Assembly: GCF_900129155.1 (NCBI RefSeq)
Contig: NZ_FQVF01000008.1
Location: 1 to 64,000 of the forward strand
Length of the DNA stretch: 64,000 nt
Reading direction: 5' to 3'
DNA from: Marinomonas polaris DSM 16579
Lineage (GTDB): Bacteria > Pseudomonadota > Gammaproteobacteria > Pseudomonadales > Marinomonadaceae
The notes under the pieces were generated by a model. The model was not told the DNA's origin. It did not search any database and saw only the letters and a list, made by a program, of their open reading frames with translations. This document shows, one piece after another, positions 45,478 to 55,648 of the stretch (the stretch's first letter is position 1; every line of letters starts with the position of its first letter). The translations under genes and the position numbers were made by a program.

Positions 45478-46341
45478 ATGTCACAGGTTGATGTGTATTT
45501 AGTCCGAGCTTTTTCTATTTCAGGGCAAGGAGGAAATTTAGCCGGTGTGGTTTTGCATGCTGATGCGCTAACGGATCTGCAAAAGCAATCTATTGCTAAG
45601 CAAGTTGGTGTGTCTGAAACTGCTTTTGTTAGCCAAAGTGATAAAGCAGATTTCCAGTTGGCTTTTTTTACCCCAACTGTAGAAGTAGACTTTTGTGGTC
45701 ACGCTACCTTAAGTGTATTTTGGTTATTGCGTCATTTACAGCACATTTCGGCAGGAAGTTATCAACAGGAAACAAAAGCGGGAATCTTAGCTGTTGAGGT
45801 GTTATTAAATGGCGATGTGTTGATGAGTCAAAGTTTGCCAATTTGGTCGGCTGAATTTAGCGCAGAAGACATTGCTCCTATGTTAGGTCTTCAGCCTCAG
45901 CTTATTGCTCAATCTGGTTTGCCTATTCAGGCTGTATCTACTGGGTTGGTTGATGTGATGATTCCTGTACCCTATGGCGTGTTGGATTGTCTTGAGGTTG
46001 ATAGTGATGCGATAACGCGTTTCTGTCAGCAGCATCAATGTGTTGGATTTCATGTTTTTGAAATGAACCCACCAGAGGCCATCTATACGGCAAGTTGCCG
46101 AAACTTCGCGCCAGCGGTTGGTATTCCAGAGGAGTCCGCGACAGGTAGCTCGAACGGAGCGCTTGCTTGCTATTTAAATCGACACTTTGGTTATCAGCGG
46201 GCATTTTTTGAGCAAGGGCGAGCGATGAAAATGCCATCACGTATAGTGACCCAACTAACAGTAGATAATGGAGAGTTAACGCAGGTTAAAGTTGGAGGAG
46301 AAGGGGCGTTCAGTAAGCTTATTTCTATCAGTATGGATTAA
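45478..46341 (+). CDS. PhzF-family isomerase/epimerase
   Basis: This 287-residue member of the PhzF family has two similar half-domains of the diaminopimelate-epimerase fold. QVGVSETAFVS holds the usual catalytic glutamate, DFCGHATLSVFWLL is the family's DxxGHAT-type loop, and GIPEESATGSSNGAL is the anion-binding loop of the second half. Family members isomerise small acids (PhzF itself acts in phenazine synthesis), but no phenazine gene is nearby, so the substrate is unknown. GGGAG lies 7-8 nt before the ATG. A bidirectional terminator follows. Confidence 0.9.
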   Translation: MSQVDVYLVRAFSISGQGGNLAGVVLHADALTDLQKQSIAKQVGVSETAFVSQSDKADFQLAFFTPTVEVDFCGHATLSVFWLLRHLQHISAGSYQQETKAGILAVEVLLNGDVLMSQSLPIWSAEFSAEDIAPMLGLQPQLIAQSGLPIQAVSTGLVDVMIPVPYGVLDCLEVDSDAITRFCQQHQCVGFHVFEMNPPEAIYTASCRNFAPAVGIPEESATGSSNGALACYLNRHFGYQRAFFEQGRAMKMPSRIVTQLTVDNGELTQVKVGGEGAFSKLISISMD

Positions 46342-46343
46342 AT

Positions 46344-46369
46344 AAAAATCGGACCGAAGTCCGATTTTT
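46344..46369. terminator. Bidirectional terminator between phzF-like gene and argD
   Basis: AAAAATCGGAC pairs with GTCCGATTTTT around a CGAA tetraloop, with T-runs in both directions. Confidence 0.9.
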
Positions 46370-46395
46370 AAACATGTTATCTAGTACTTAATTGC

Positions 46396-47631
46396 TTATG
46401 CAGCTTTGTTGTTAGCTATCACTGTTGCGATGGCTTTATCAAGTCGAGCAAGGCCATCTGCAATGTCTTGTTCGGTGATAATCAAAGATGGCGCTAAACG
46501 TAGAACGTTTGGACCCGCAACAAGGACAAATAAACCTTCTTCTGCGGATGCTTTAACAATTTCACCAGCTTTGCCTGCAAGACTATCAATCACTTCGGCA
46601 CCGATTAGAAGCCCCATGCCACGAATATCTTTAAAAACATGGTACTTTTCGTTTATGGCTTTTAGACCTTCAACGAATAGATCATGACGTTTCGCCACAC
46701 CGCCTAGTACTTCAGGTGTGTCGATGATGTCAATAACTGCTTCAGCGATAGCACAAGCCATTGGGTTACCACCATAAGTACTGCCATGAGTGCCGAAAGC
46801 TAAGCTTTTTGCTGCTTTTTCTGTCGCTAGCATTGCACTTACAGGGAAGCCATTGCCTAGTGCTTTTGCAGTTGTTAAGACGTCAGGTTTTACGCCAAGT
46901 TGCTCGTAAGCGTATAGCGTGCCTGTACGGCCTACACCGGATTGCACTTCGTCATAAACCAATAACGCATTGTATTGATCACACAATTCACGTACTTGTT
47001 TGGCAAATTCAATGTCGGCTGGAATAATTCCGCCTTCACCTTGAATTGGTTCCATCACAACGGCACATGTTTTATCGCTAATAATTGCTTTAAGTTGCTC
47101 AATGTCATTGTAGTCGCAATGCTTTATGCCACCTGGAGTAGGTTCAAAGCCTTCTTTGTATTTTGCTTGTCCGCCTACTGAAACGGTAAACAATGTACGA
47201 CCGTGGAAAGACTTATAAAAGGCGATAATTTCGTTTTTTTCTGGACCAAAATTATCAAACGCGTAACGGCGAGCGAGTTTAAAAGCAGCTTCGTTGGCTT
47301 CAGCGCCACTGTTTGCAAAGAAAACGCGGTCAGCGAAGGTCTTTTCAGTCAACTTTTTGGCCAATCGCAGTGCTGGCTCATTGGTCATGGTATTTGATAA
47401 GTGCCAAAGTTGCCCAGCTTGCTCACGCATGACGTTGACTAGAGTTGGATTGGAATGACCCAATGCAGTAACAGCAATGCCGCCTGCAAAATCGATGTAT
47501 TCTTTGCCTTCTTTGTCCCATACGCGAGAGCCTTCGCCACGCACTGGAATAATCGCAGAAGGTGCGTAGTTAGGAACCATTACTTCGTCAAAGGTTGCTC
47601 TCGTTACTTGTTGTGTCACTTTTCTATCCAT
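46396..47631 (-). CDS. argD: Acetylornithine/succinylornithine aminotransferase (ArgD/AruC)
   Basis: This is a class III PLP aminotransferase of 411 residues. [57 protein letters not shown] (PLP aspartate) and [11 protein letters not shown] (Schiff-base lysine) are all present. The enzyme acts in arginine synthesis (ArgD) and, in its AruC/AstC role, in arginine breakdown by the succinyltransferase pathway. Close association with gdhB and argR favours a dual or catabolic role. I use ATG 47631; a TTG at 47667 would lie inside the gdhB terminator. A 4-aminobutyrate transaminase is less likely. Confidence 0.9.
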   Translation of the reverse strand: MDRKVTQQVTRATFDEVMVPNYAPSAIIPVRGEGSRVWDKEGKEYIDFAGGIAVTALGHSNPTLVNVMREQAGQLWHLSNTMTNEPALRLAKKLTEKTFADRVFFANSGAEANEAAFKLARRYAFDNFGPEKNEIIAFYKSFHGRTLFTVSVGGQAKYKEGFEPTPGGIKHCDYNDIEQLKAIISDKTCAVVMEPIQGEGGIIPADIEFAKQVRELCDQYNALLVYDEVQSGVGRTGTLYAYEQLGVKPDVLTTAKALGNGFPVSAMLATEKAAKSLAFGTHGSTYGGNPMACAIAEAVIDIIDTPEVLGGVAKRHDLFVEGLKAINEKYHVFKDIRGMGLLIGAEVIDSLAGKAGEIVKASAEEGLFVLVAGPNVLRLAPSLIITEQDIADGLARLDKAIATVIANNKAA

Positions 47632-47650
47632 CTCAAAAAAAGACCTCTTA

Positions 47651-47680
47651 AAAATAGGTGGCCGCAATGGCGGCCACCTA
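47651..47680 (-). terminator. gdhB terminator
   Basis: On the minus strand TAGGTGGCCGC pairs with GCGGCCACCTA (11 bp, CATT-type loop), followed by TTTTT. It lies between gdhB and argD, so argD probably has its own promoter or depends on read-through. Confidence 0.88.
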
Positions 47681-47685
47681 TAGGT

Positions 47686-50600
47686 TTATATCAGATTTCT
47701 CAACTCACGAATAGCGACAGTTACCATAGCAAGTGTTAATTCGCTTTCGGCTTTTATTTCACTAAAAGTCGCACGGTAATGCTTGATGCTGTCATTATTT
47801 GATTCGCGCCAATGAGTCAGACGTTGTTCCAGTTTCTTGATATCGACACTGGACTGAATGACCTCTTGGGTGAGGGTTCTTAAACTATTATCCACTTCGT
47901 CGCCTAGGCCTGCTTTTGCACGACGTTGCCACATATCGTCAGCTGATAACTCACTAACTTTATGGCGCAACCAATGTAACTCTAAGTCCATTTCAAGCGC
48001 GAAGTAAGTTTGAGCGACATCTAATACTTCGGTCTCGGTATTTGCCGCGACGCGAATGATGTCTAATCCGTAGAACAGGTAATGAAGAGACGATAGTCTT
48101 TCCGCTACTTCTACTGGGATATTTTGCTCGACAAGGCTTGCTGCAATATCGGCCAGATGCGCTTGGCTAGATTCTGTCAAAATCGCCTGCATATTGGCTC
48201 TAATCACTTCAACACCTGGTTTATAAGTGTCTTTTAAGCGTTGAATAGACAAGCTTTCGCGAGTATTACGTAATAGCCAAAGTGTCGCACGCTCTAGAAG
48301 TCCCTGAATGCGGATCAACAAGCTGTTTAATACAGGGTTAGCTACTATGAAGTCTAGACCGTTAATCGCATCCCAAAGTGCTGGAATGCCAAATATGTCT
48401 TCCGCAGCCATGTAAGCACGAACAACATTCAAAGAAGACGCGCCGGTCTCTTCTTGCATGTAGGTGCTGAAAGTTGGCCCCATTCGATTACCTAGGTTGT
48501 TCGTCACATGTCCAGCAATGATTTCTTGAATCAACGGATGTGACGCCATTTGGCCGCCGAAGTGTTTGGTCAACTGAGTTGGGAAGTACTCATTGATTTG
48601 AGTGGTCAAGTCGACATCTTCACCAATACCGTCTTCTACCAATTGCTCAGACAATTTGATTTTCGAATAAGCCAGTAGTACAGAAATTTCAGGACGAGTT
48701 AAGCCTTGACCTTTGTTTAAGCGTTTTTTGATCTGAACATCGCTAGGCAAGTACTCGATTTCACGATTCAAACGGCCTTCACGGACAAGAGATTGAATCA
48801 AACGCCAATGATCCGCTAGACGCACTGGTGCTTGCGCATTTGCCAAGGACAAAACATGACTTTGTCCGCGGTTATGACGCAATACTAGGTTACCTACTTC
48901 GTCGGTCATTTCTGCAAGCAAGCTGTTACGTTGCTTCTCGGTCAAATCGCCATTTTCAACTACGCGGTTTAGTAGGATCTTGATGTTTACTTCGTGATCC
49001 GAGCTGTCTACACCCGCAGAGTTATCGATTGCATCGGTGCTGATTGAACCGCCTTTCTGGGCAAATTCAATACGGCCTAGCTGTGTTAAGCCTAGGTTGC
49101 CGCCTTCACCAACGATTTTACAGCGAAGCTCTTTACCATTTACGCGTAGTCCATTGTTAGCGCTGTCGCCTGCGTCTGCGTGGGACTCGCCTTCAGATTT
49201 AACGTAGGTGCCGATGCCACCGTTCCACAGTAGATCAACGGGCGCTTTTAGAATGGCGTTGATCAAATCTGTTGGTGCCATAGATTTAATATTGCCTTCA
49301 ATGCCCAAAGCTTTACGAATATCCGCATTGATTGGAATGGATTTCGCAGAGCGATTGAAAATACCGCCGCCTTTCGAAATAAGCTCTTTGTTGTAATCTT
49401 CCCAAGAAGAGCGAGGCAGTTTAAACATGCGCTCACGTTCAACAAAAGACGTCGCCGCATCGGGTGTTGGATCGATAAAGATATGCATGTGGTTAAACGC
49501 TGCGATTAGGCAAGTGTGTTTCGATAACAGCATGCCGTTACCAAATACGTCGCCCGCCATGTCGCCGATACCAACCGTGGTGAAGTCAGTTGTTTGACAA
49601 TCGATGCCGATTTCTTTGAATTGACGTTTAACGGATTCCCAAGCGCCGCGAGCCGTGATGCCCATTTTTTTATGGTCGTAACCATTAGAGCCACCGGAAG
49701 CAAAAGCATCGCCTAACCAGAAACCATATTTCGCAGAAATACTGTTTGCCAAGTCAGAGAAAGTTGCTGTGCCTTTATCTGCTGCTACTACCAAGTACGG
49801 GTCGTCTTCGTCGTAGCGAAGTACAGATAGTGGTGGTACCACTTCGTTTTGAACAAGGTTGTCAGTAATGTCTAGCAAGCCACTAATGAAGGTGGTGTAG
49901 CAGTGGATAACTTCTGCTTGTACTTCTTCACGAGAAGCGTTCTTTTTCAATTGTTTGGCAACAAAGCCACCTTTTGCACCAGATGGAACAATAACGGCGT
50001 TTTTCACCATTTGTGCTTTTACTAGGCCAAGTACCTCAGTACGGAAATCTTCCATACGGTCAGACCAGCGTAAACCACCGCGAGCGACTTTACCGCCGCG
50101 CATGTGTATACCTTCTACCCACGGCGCATAAACGAAAATTTCGAATTTCGGTCTTGGTAGCGGTACTGCTGGAATCAGTGTTGGGTCTAGTTTGAAAGAA
50201 ACGTAATCTTTGACTTCGCCTTCAGAGCCGGCTTGGTAGAAGTTGGTACGCAGCATTGCCTGAATCACGGAAAGGTAGTGTTTCAGAATGCGGTCTTCGT
50301 CCAAGTTAGCAACTTGATCTAATTCTAGATCGATTTTCTCAAGCAGCTTTTGAACTTTCTCGTCACGTTTTGCTTCTTGGCTAGGGTCGAAACGTTGTTC
50401 GAATAGCTGAACCAACAGACGAGCGATGCCTGCATTTTTCTCTAGAGTTTGTTGCATGTACTGCAAAGAGAAAGGCACTTGTAATTGCATCAAGTACTTG
50501 GTCAACGCACGTAACATGGTGACTTGACGCCACGTTAAGGAAGCGCTTAGTACTAAGGCGTTAAAGCGGTCATTTTCAACACGACGGCTGAATACTTGGT

Positions 50601-52503
50601 TAAACGCATCTTGGAACGCTTCACGCTGAGAGTTTTTATCAAGATTGATATCAGCATCAACACTGATGGCAAATTCAACTACCCATGTGTTCGCTGTGCC
50701 GTCACCATTTTGGTCTAGCTCATATGGGCGAGCTTCTAGTACTCGTAGCCCCATGCATTCCAAAATAGGTAATACATCAGACAAGATAAGCGTTGTACCC
50801 GCGCCATATACTTTGAAAAAGTAATTATTCTTTGTTTGTCCAACTTGACGGTAAATATGTGTTGAAATATCACCTTCACCCGCGAGTTGTCCTAAACGTT
50901 CAATGTCTAAAACAGCTGCGTTTGGAGAGAAATCTTCACGATAAGCCGCTGGCAAATAAGGTACATAGTCGTTGAAAAGGATGTTGCCATTTTCTTCGCC
51001 ATGGCTCTTATGGAGCGCCATTAGCAGTTTGTCTTCCCATGAGCTCATTGCATCTTGCATCTTACGCTGAATATCTTCTGCATCGATGGTCGGGCTTTGT
51101 TTAGGGTCCGCAATTTGAATAGTGAAGTTAACGCGCGCTAAAACAAGCTGTGAGAATTGTACGTTGAATTCAGAGCTAGTGCCGTTACAAGCGTTCATCA
51201 AGATGTCTTGCATCTTCATACGCAATTCCGTGTTGTAACGATCACGTGGTACGTAAACCAAGGCGTTCAGGAAACGGCCATAGATGTCTTTGCGAAGGAA
51301 TACGCGCAATTGACGGCGTTCTTGAATGGCAAGGATGCTTTCGATGGTACCAAAAAGCTCATCAACTGGAGCTTGCAGCATCTCATCACGAGGGTAGCTG
51401 TTTAAAATGTGCTTAAGATTTTTACCCTTGTGGCTATTTGGATCCACATTGGCTTTTTCAACAATGATATTCAATTTTTTGCGCAATAACGGAACATCTT
51501 GCAGGCGAGCGATATAAGCGGCAGATGAATACAGACCAAAGAAGCGCCATTCGCCGATGACATTGCCCTTTTTATCAAAGCGTTTTACACCTAGGTAATC
51601 AAGGTGGACAGGGCGATGCACAGTGGAGACCGCTGTGGACTTGGTTAAAACAAGAATGTTACTAGGGTCTACTGCTAATTTAGCTAGGTTGTCTTGTAAA
51701 ACGATATCGCGTTTTACTTTCTTATCGTTGATGTCGCGGAAGGTTCCTAGACCTGAGCCTTCAACCAATTTAAGGTGTGTTTCGTCGCCTTCGACCGCAA
51801 GGTCGTAAGCGCGGAAGCCGATAAAGGTGAAGTGGTCATTGGCAACCCAGCGTAAGAAATCAAGAATTTCCTGATGTTCTTCATTCTTTTTTAGATGCGC
51901 AAGTTGTTCTGATTCGCTGATAATGTCGCTTAGTTTGGCTTTCATTGTAGGCCAGTCTGCGACAGTTTTCTTTACATCGACTAAGCTGTTAAGTAGCTCT
52001 TCTTTAATTTCATCCAGCAAGTTGATGTCGGACAAACGATCGATTTCAAAGCGCATCAAGGCTTCGTGTGATTTTGAAGACGAATTGATGCCTTGTAGTT
52101 CACCTTTTTTATTACGATCAACTGGTACGACTGGGTGCGCTGTTAGGTGAATTGTGTGGCCAAGACGAACCAGTGCCATATTGAAAGATGAGACAAGGAA
52201 AGGCATGTCATCCGTTAAAATTTCGATAACGGTATGGGTAGATTGCCAGCTGTGCTCTTCGTAGTTCGGATTGTAGACACGAACCTTAGGTTGGTTTACT
52301 GGGCGTTGCTGTAAGAAATCCCATAAGCAGATAATTGTGCCGTATAGATTTTCTATCGACTCATTGACCAAATCTTCCGTTAAAGAGTCCTGGAAGTAGA
52401 GGTGGGCAAGTTGAATCAAGTTGTTCGCTTCTGCAGTGCTAAAGTTTTCGTTTATTTCTACTTCAACACGTTCGATTAATTCGTTTTTTTTGTAATCAGT
52501 CAT
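47686..52503 (-). CDS. gdhB: NAD-specific glutamate dehydrogenase, large (L-GDH180 type)
   Basis: GdhB oxidatively deaminates glutamate to 2-oxoglutarate with NAD in amino-acid catabolism. The 1605-residue length is that of the 180-kDa class. A long N-terminal part (about 1-690) carries ACT-like regulatory segments. The catalytic domain (about 700-1230) contains EGIHMRGGKVARGGLRWSDR and VKAQMVKNAVIVPSGAKGGF (active-site lysines), VGIGDMAGDVFGNGMLLS and KIVGEGGNLGLTQ (NAD-binding). It is divergent from argR, and in Pseudomonas gdhB is induced by arginine through ArgR. A terminator separates it from argD. Confidence 0.97.
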   Translation of the reverse strand: MTDYKKNELIERVEVEINENFSTAEANNLIQLAHLYFQDSLTEDLVNESIENLYGTIICLWDFLQQRPVNQPKVRVYNPNYEEHSWQSTHTVIEILTDDMPFLVSSFNMALVRLGHTIHLTAHPVVPVDRNKKGELQGINSSSKSHEALMRFEIDRLSDINLLDEIKEELLNSLVDVKKTVADWPTMKAKLSDIISESEQLAHLKKNEEHQEILDFLRWVANDHFTFIGFRAYDLAVEGDETHLKLVEGSGLGTFRDINDKKVKRDIVLQDNLAKLAVDPSNILVLTKSTAVSTVHRPVHLDYLGVKRFDKKGNVIGEWRFFGLYSSAAYIARLQDVPLLRKKLNIIVEKANVDPNSHKGKNLKHILNSYPRDEMLQAPVDELFGTIESILAIQERRQLRVFLRKDIYGRFLNALVYVPRDRYNTELRMKMQDILMNACNGTSSEFNVQFSQLVLARVNFTIQIADPKQSPTIDAEDIQRKMQDAMSSWEDKLLMALHKSHGEENGNILFNDYVPYLPAAYREDFSPNAAVLDIERLGQLAGEGDISTHIYRQVGQTKNNYFFKVYGAGTTLILSDVLPILECMGLRVLEARPYELDQNGDGTANTWVVEFAISVDADINLDKNSQREAFQDAFNQVFSRRVENDRFNALVLSASLTWRQVTMLRALTKYLMQLQVPFSLQYMQQTLEKNAGIARLLVQLFEQRFDPSQEAKRDEKVQKLLEKIDLELDQVANLDEDRILKHYLSVIQAMLRTNFYQAGSEGEVKDYVSFKLDPTLIPAVPLPRPKFEIFVYAPWVEGIHMRGGKVARGGLRWSDRMEDFRTEVLGLVKAQMVKNAVIVPSGAKGGFVAKQLKKNASREEVQAEVIHCYTTFISGLLDITDNLVQNEVVPPLSVLRYDEDDPYLVVAADKGTATFSDLANSISAKYGFWLGDAFASGGSNGYDHKKMGITARGAWESVKRQFKEIGIDCQTTDFTTVGIGDMAGDVFGNGMLLSKHTCLIAAFNHMHIFIDPTPDAATSFVERERMFKLPRSSWEDYNKELISKGGGIFNRSAKSIPINADIRKALGIEGNIKSMAPTDLINAILKAPVDLLWNGGIGTYVKSEGESHADAGDSANNGLRVNGKELRCKIVGEGGNLGLTQLGRIEFAQKGGSISTDAIDNSAGVDSSDHEVNIKILLNRVVENGDLTEKQRNSLLAEMTDEVGNLVLRHNRGQSHVLSLANAQAPVRLADHWRLIQSLVREGRLNREIEYLPSDVQIKKRLNKGQGLTRPEISVLLAYSKIKLSEQLVEDGIGEDVDLTTQINEYFPTQLTKHFGGQMASHPLIQEIIAGHVTNNLGNRMGPTFSTYMQEETGASSLNVVRAYMAAEDIFGIPALWDAINGLDFIVANPVLNSLLIRIQGLLERATLWLLRNTRESLSIQRLKDTYKPGVEVIRANMQAILTESSQAHLADIAASLVEQNIPVEVAERLSSLHYLFYGLDIIRVAANTETEVLDVAQTYFALEMDLELHWLRHKVSELSADDMWQRRAKAGLGDEVDNSLRTLTQEVIQSSVDIKKLEQRLTHWRESNNDSIKHYRATFSEIKAESELTLAMVTVAIRELRNLI

Positions 52504-52798
52504 TAGAACTCATCCCTCGTGAGTGGTGTTCTTAATAAAACTAGTTGTTAATGCAATTTTACGAAAGTATTCGGTTTGGACTCTGGATATGATTATTATG
52601 AAAATTTCACTCCTTTGATAGCTACTAACTTATCTAATTGCGACATATTGTTATGATGTCTGGTTAATCGGACTAAAAAAGCCTTGCTCAATACGAAAAA
52701 AACCTTTGTTATCCATTTTAAACGAAATAAACTCCTTTTTTGTCTATAGTTCGCAGGATAATATTTTGTACAAGACTGAATTCGCATCAAGAGAAATC

Positions 52799-53818
52799 AT
52801 GCAGGCAAGTAAAAAGCCGTTAAAATACGGTTTTTTGCTCTTGCCACACTATTCTATGTTGGGTTTTTCTTCCGCTATTGAAACATTACATATGGCGAAC
52901 TGGGTGACAGGAAAAGAGCTTTATTCTTTTTGTACTATTAGCCATGAAGAAAGAGAAATTCCTTCAAGTACGGGGGTTACAACCGTTTCAGACTATCTAA
53001 CAAGTGATGCGCCAAGCGATTTAGATGCTATTTTTGTGTGTGGTGCATCGCCAGTGATAAAAAACGAAAGTCTGACTTTAGAAAATTGGATAAAAAAACA
53101 AGCAAAAAAACAGGTTGGACTTGGTGGGGTATGCACAGGAAGCTATTTATTGGCGAAAGCCGGACTATTAGATGGCTACCGCGCCACGATTCATTGGCGC
53201 AGTCTTGCTAACTTGCGAGATGAATTTTTACAGACGATCGTTTCTAATCATCTTTTTGAAGTCGATAGAGACCGTTATACTTGCAGCGGTGGTACAGCGG
53301 CGATGGATATGATGCTTTTTCTTATAGGTAAGCAGCACGGTATGACGCTTGCTAGTAGTATTTCTGAGCAATTTGTTTGTGAGCGAATTCGTACGCATGA
53401 AGATCCGCAAAGAATTCCTCTTCAGGCTCGTATTGGTACAGGTCAACCTAAGCTCGTTGAAGCAGTTCAGCTAATGGAAGCAAATATTCAAGAGCCATTG
53501 TCATCTGATGATATTGCTTATCATGTTGGTGTTTCTAGGCGACATCTAGAGCGACTGTTTAAAGGTAATTTAGATATTGTACCGTCGCGTTATTATCTAG
53601 AATTACGTTTACAGCATGCTAAGCAATTGATCACTCAAACGGATAAAGCAATTACAGAGATTGGTGTGGAGTGTGGATTTGGATCTGCGCCTCATTTTAG
53701 TACAACCTACAAAGGTTTTTTTGGTATTACGCCAAGAGAAGAACGTAATAAAATTCATAATAAAAGCGCTACCCCTGTCCAAATGGACAAGAAAAAGAGG
53801 CGGCTTTGGAAAAAGTAA
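52799..53818 (+). CDS. argR: ArgR-type regulator: GATase1-like domain plus AraC helix-turn-helix
   Basis: This 339-residue regulator combines a DJ-1/GATase1-like sensor (about 1-200; FLLLPHYSMLGFSSAIETL, GLGGVCTGSYLLAKAGLLDG with the nucleophile-elbow cysteine) with a C-terminal AraC double HTH (about 225-320; LSSDDIAYHVGVSRRHLERLFK, IGVECGFGSAPHFSTTYKGFFGITP). This is the design of Pseudomonas ArgR, unrelated to E. coli ArgR. It lies between gdhB (divergent) and aotP. The start is ATG 52799, with AAGAGA upstream; a frame reaching 52706 lacks a site. Related CdhR-type regulators act on carnitine, but the neighbours make arginine far more likely. Confidence 0.9.
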   Translation: MQASKKPLKYGFLLLPHYSMLGFSSAIETLHMANWVTGKELYSFCTISHEEREIPSSTGVTTVSDYLTSDAPSDLDAIFVCGASPVIKNESLTLENWIKKQAKKQVGLGGVCTGSYLLAKAGLLDGYRATIHWRSLANLRDEFLQTIVSNHLFEVDRDRYTCSGGTAAMDMMLFLIGKQHGMTLASSISEQFVCERIRTHEDPQRIPLQARIGTGQPKLVEAVQLMEANIQEPLSSDDIAYHVGVSRRHLERLFKGNLDIVPSRYYLELRLQHAKQLITQTDKAITEIGVECGFGSAPHFSTTYKGFFGITPREERNKIHNKSATPVQMDKKKRRLWKK

Positions 53819-53970
53819 CTTAAAATACGGGTTACATTGTTCTTGGCGTGATTTTTGTATTCTACTTGGTTACGTAAGCTGATTGTTTGATTAGCTAGTT
53901 GCCAATTAAAGAGTTGCGTTGTTATCACGGTAAAAATAATAAGTTCATAAAATAAAAGAAGGTATAAAAC

Positions 53971-54738
53971 ATGTCGAAAGTCCCGGCGTTAGAGCTCATT
54001 GATATCCACAAAACGTTTGGTGATATTGAGGTGTTAAAGGGGATTTCCCTAAAAGCTTACGATGGTGACGTCATTTCAATTCTTGGTTCTAGTGGCTCAG
54101 GTAAAAGTACTTTTTTACGCTGTGTTAACCTGCTTGAGAACCCCACCCGAGGCGATATTCTTTTTAATGGTACTAAACTTGATTTGATTCAAGGTGAATC
54201 GGATTTAGTCGCCAACAACATGAAGCAGCTTACTCAAATGCGCCAGCAAATAGGCTTTGTTTTTCAAAGTTTTAATTTATGGCCGCACATGACGATTTTA
54301 CAGAATGTGATGGAAGGACCGCTTCATGTTCTAAAACGTCCTAAGCAGGAAGTCGCTGAATACGCTGAGCATTTATTGCGGAAGGTCGGTATCGCAGAGA
54401 AAAAGGACATGTATCCTAATCAACTTTCTGGTGGTCAACAGCAACGTGTTGCTATCGCTAGAACATTGGCTATGGATCCTCAAGTGATTCTGTTTGATGA
54501 GCCGACATCAGCGCTAGATCCAGAGCTAGTAGGTGAAGTGCTGACTGTTATGCGCAATTTGGCAGAAGAAGGGCGTACTATGCTTATCGTAACGCATGAA
54601 ATGAACTTTGCCCGTGAAGTATCTAGTGAAGTTGTGTTTCTGCATCAGGGTGTGGTGGAAGAAAAAGGCACGCCTGATCAAGTGTTTGGTTCACCAAAAT
54701 CAGAACGCTGTAAGGCGTTTTTATCCAGCGTTTTTTAG
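53971..54738 (+). CDS. aotP: Arginine/ornithine ABC transporter ATPase AotP
   Basis: This 255-residue polar-amino-acid ABC ATPase has Walker [10 protein letters not shown], signature [13 protein letters not shown], Walker [15 protein letters not shown] and switch VTHEM. It fits the AotP/HisP/ArtP group; HisP is its closest well-known relative. AAGAAGG precedes the ATG. It heads aotP-aotJ-aotQ-aotM, the four components of one importer, 152 nt after argR. In pseudomonads the order is aotJQMOP-argR, so the locus is rearranged. Confidence 0.94.
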   Translation: MSKVPALELIDIHKTFGDIEVLKGISLKAYDGDVISILGSSGSGKSTFLRCVNLLENPTRGDILFNGTKLDLIQGESDLVANNMKQLTQMRQQIGFVFQSFNLWPHMTILQNVMEGPLHVLKRPKQEVAEYAEHLLRKVGIAEKKDMYPNQLSGGQQQRVAIARTLAMDPQVILFDEPTSALDPELVGEVLTVMRNLAEEGRTMLIVTHEMNFAREVSSEVVFLHQGVVEEKGTPDQVFGSPKSERCKAFLSSVF

Positions 54739-54814
54739 TTAATATTTCGTTATTCAAGCAATAAACTCTAAAATATAAAATGATTAAATAAACAAATACA
54801 CTAAGGGGATTACA

Positions 54815-55573
54815 ATGAAATTGAAAAAAATGGTTTTGGGTTCAGCGTTGTTGTTAACGGCAGCATTGTCAGCTGTTTCTGTACAAGCTGCAGATAAAGT
54901 TCGTTTCGTAACGGAAGGAGCTTGGGCACCGTTTAACTTTATTGACGAAGCTGGCAAGCCACAAGGTTTTGACGTTGATATTGCTCGCGCATTGTGTGCA
55001 AAAATGGAAGCTGATTGTGAAATTCTAACTCAGGATTGGGATGGTTTGATTCCAGGACTTAAAGTACGCAAATTTGATGCGATCATTGCGTCTATGTCTA
55101 TCACTGAAGATCGTTTGAAAGTTGTCGATTTCACTAACAAATATTACTCAGGCGGTTTGCGTTTCATGGGGCGCGTTGGTGAAAAATTTGATCTTGCTAA
55201 GCTAGACGGAAAAACCATTGGTGCGCAGCGTGCTACTCTAGGCGCTCAATATCTTGAAGACAATTTCGCTGGTAAAGCTAACTTGAAATTCTATGATAAC
55301 CAAGACAACGTTTATCTAGATCTTATTTCTGGTCGTTTGGACATCGTGTTATCCGATGAATTGCCAACTTATAACTGGTTGAAAACATCAGAAAGTGGTT
55401 CTAAATTTGAATTCAAAGGTGATGCCTTCATGAAAACAGACAACATTGCCATTGCTATTCGTAAGGGCGATGACAAGTTGAAAGCGAAGTTGAATAAAGC
55501 GCTTGATGCCATTCTGGCTGACGGTACTTATCAGAAAATCAATGCTAAATACTTCCCGTTCTCTATCTACTAA
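54815..55573 (+). CDS. aotJ: Arginine/ornithine-binding periplasmic protein AotJ
   Basis: This 252-residue family 3 solute-binding protein starts with a signal peptide of about 25 residues (MKLKKMVLGSALLLTAALSAVSVQA). The binding-fold segments FVTEGAWAPFNFIDEAGKPQGFDVDIARALC, DAIIASMSITEDRLKVVDFT and GAQRATLGAQYLED fit lysine/arginine/ornithine-binding proteins such as HisJ/ArgT/AotJ. GGGG lies 8 nt before the ATG. A 12-bp hairpin follows the stop, usual for highly expressed binding proteins. Confidence 0.93.
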   Translation: MKLKKMVLGSALLLTAALSAVSVQAADKVRFVTEGAWAPFNFIDEAGKPQGFDVDIARALCAKMEADCEILTQDWDGLIPGLKVRKFDAIIASMSITEDRLKVVDFTNKYYSGGLRFMGRVGEKFDLAKLDGKTIGAQRATLGAQYLEDNFAGKANLKFYDNQDNVYLDLISGRLDIVLSDELPTYNWLKTSESGSKFEFKGDAFMKTDNIAIAIRKGDDKLKAKLNKALDAILADGTYQKINAKYFPFSIY

Positions 55574-55591
55574 GTGTAGATATTTCTTAGA

Positions 55592-55619
55592 GTTTCTCGG
55601 CACTAACGTGCCGAGAAAC
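55592..55619 (+). other. Intercistronic hairpin after aotJ
   Basis: GTTTCTCGGCAC pairs perfectly with GTGCCGAGAAAC around a 4-nt loop (12 bp), 18 nt after the aotJ stop. No T-run follows. It may stabilise the aotJ mRNA and lower permease expression, as at the polyol operon. Confidence 0.75.
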
Positions 55620-55648
55620 CTACTTTAAGCTTACTCTGAGAAAAAACT

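Noticed and set aside
52596..52790. 64-codon minus-strand frame between gdhB and argR
   Set aside because: Falls in the divergent promoter region, no homology or ribosome binding site.
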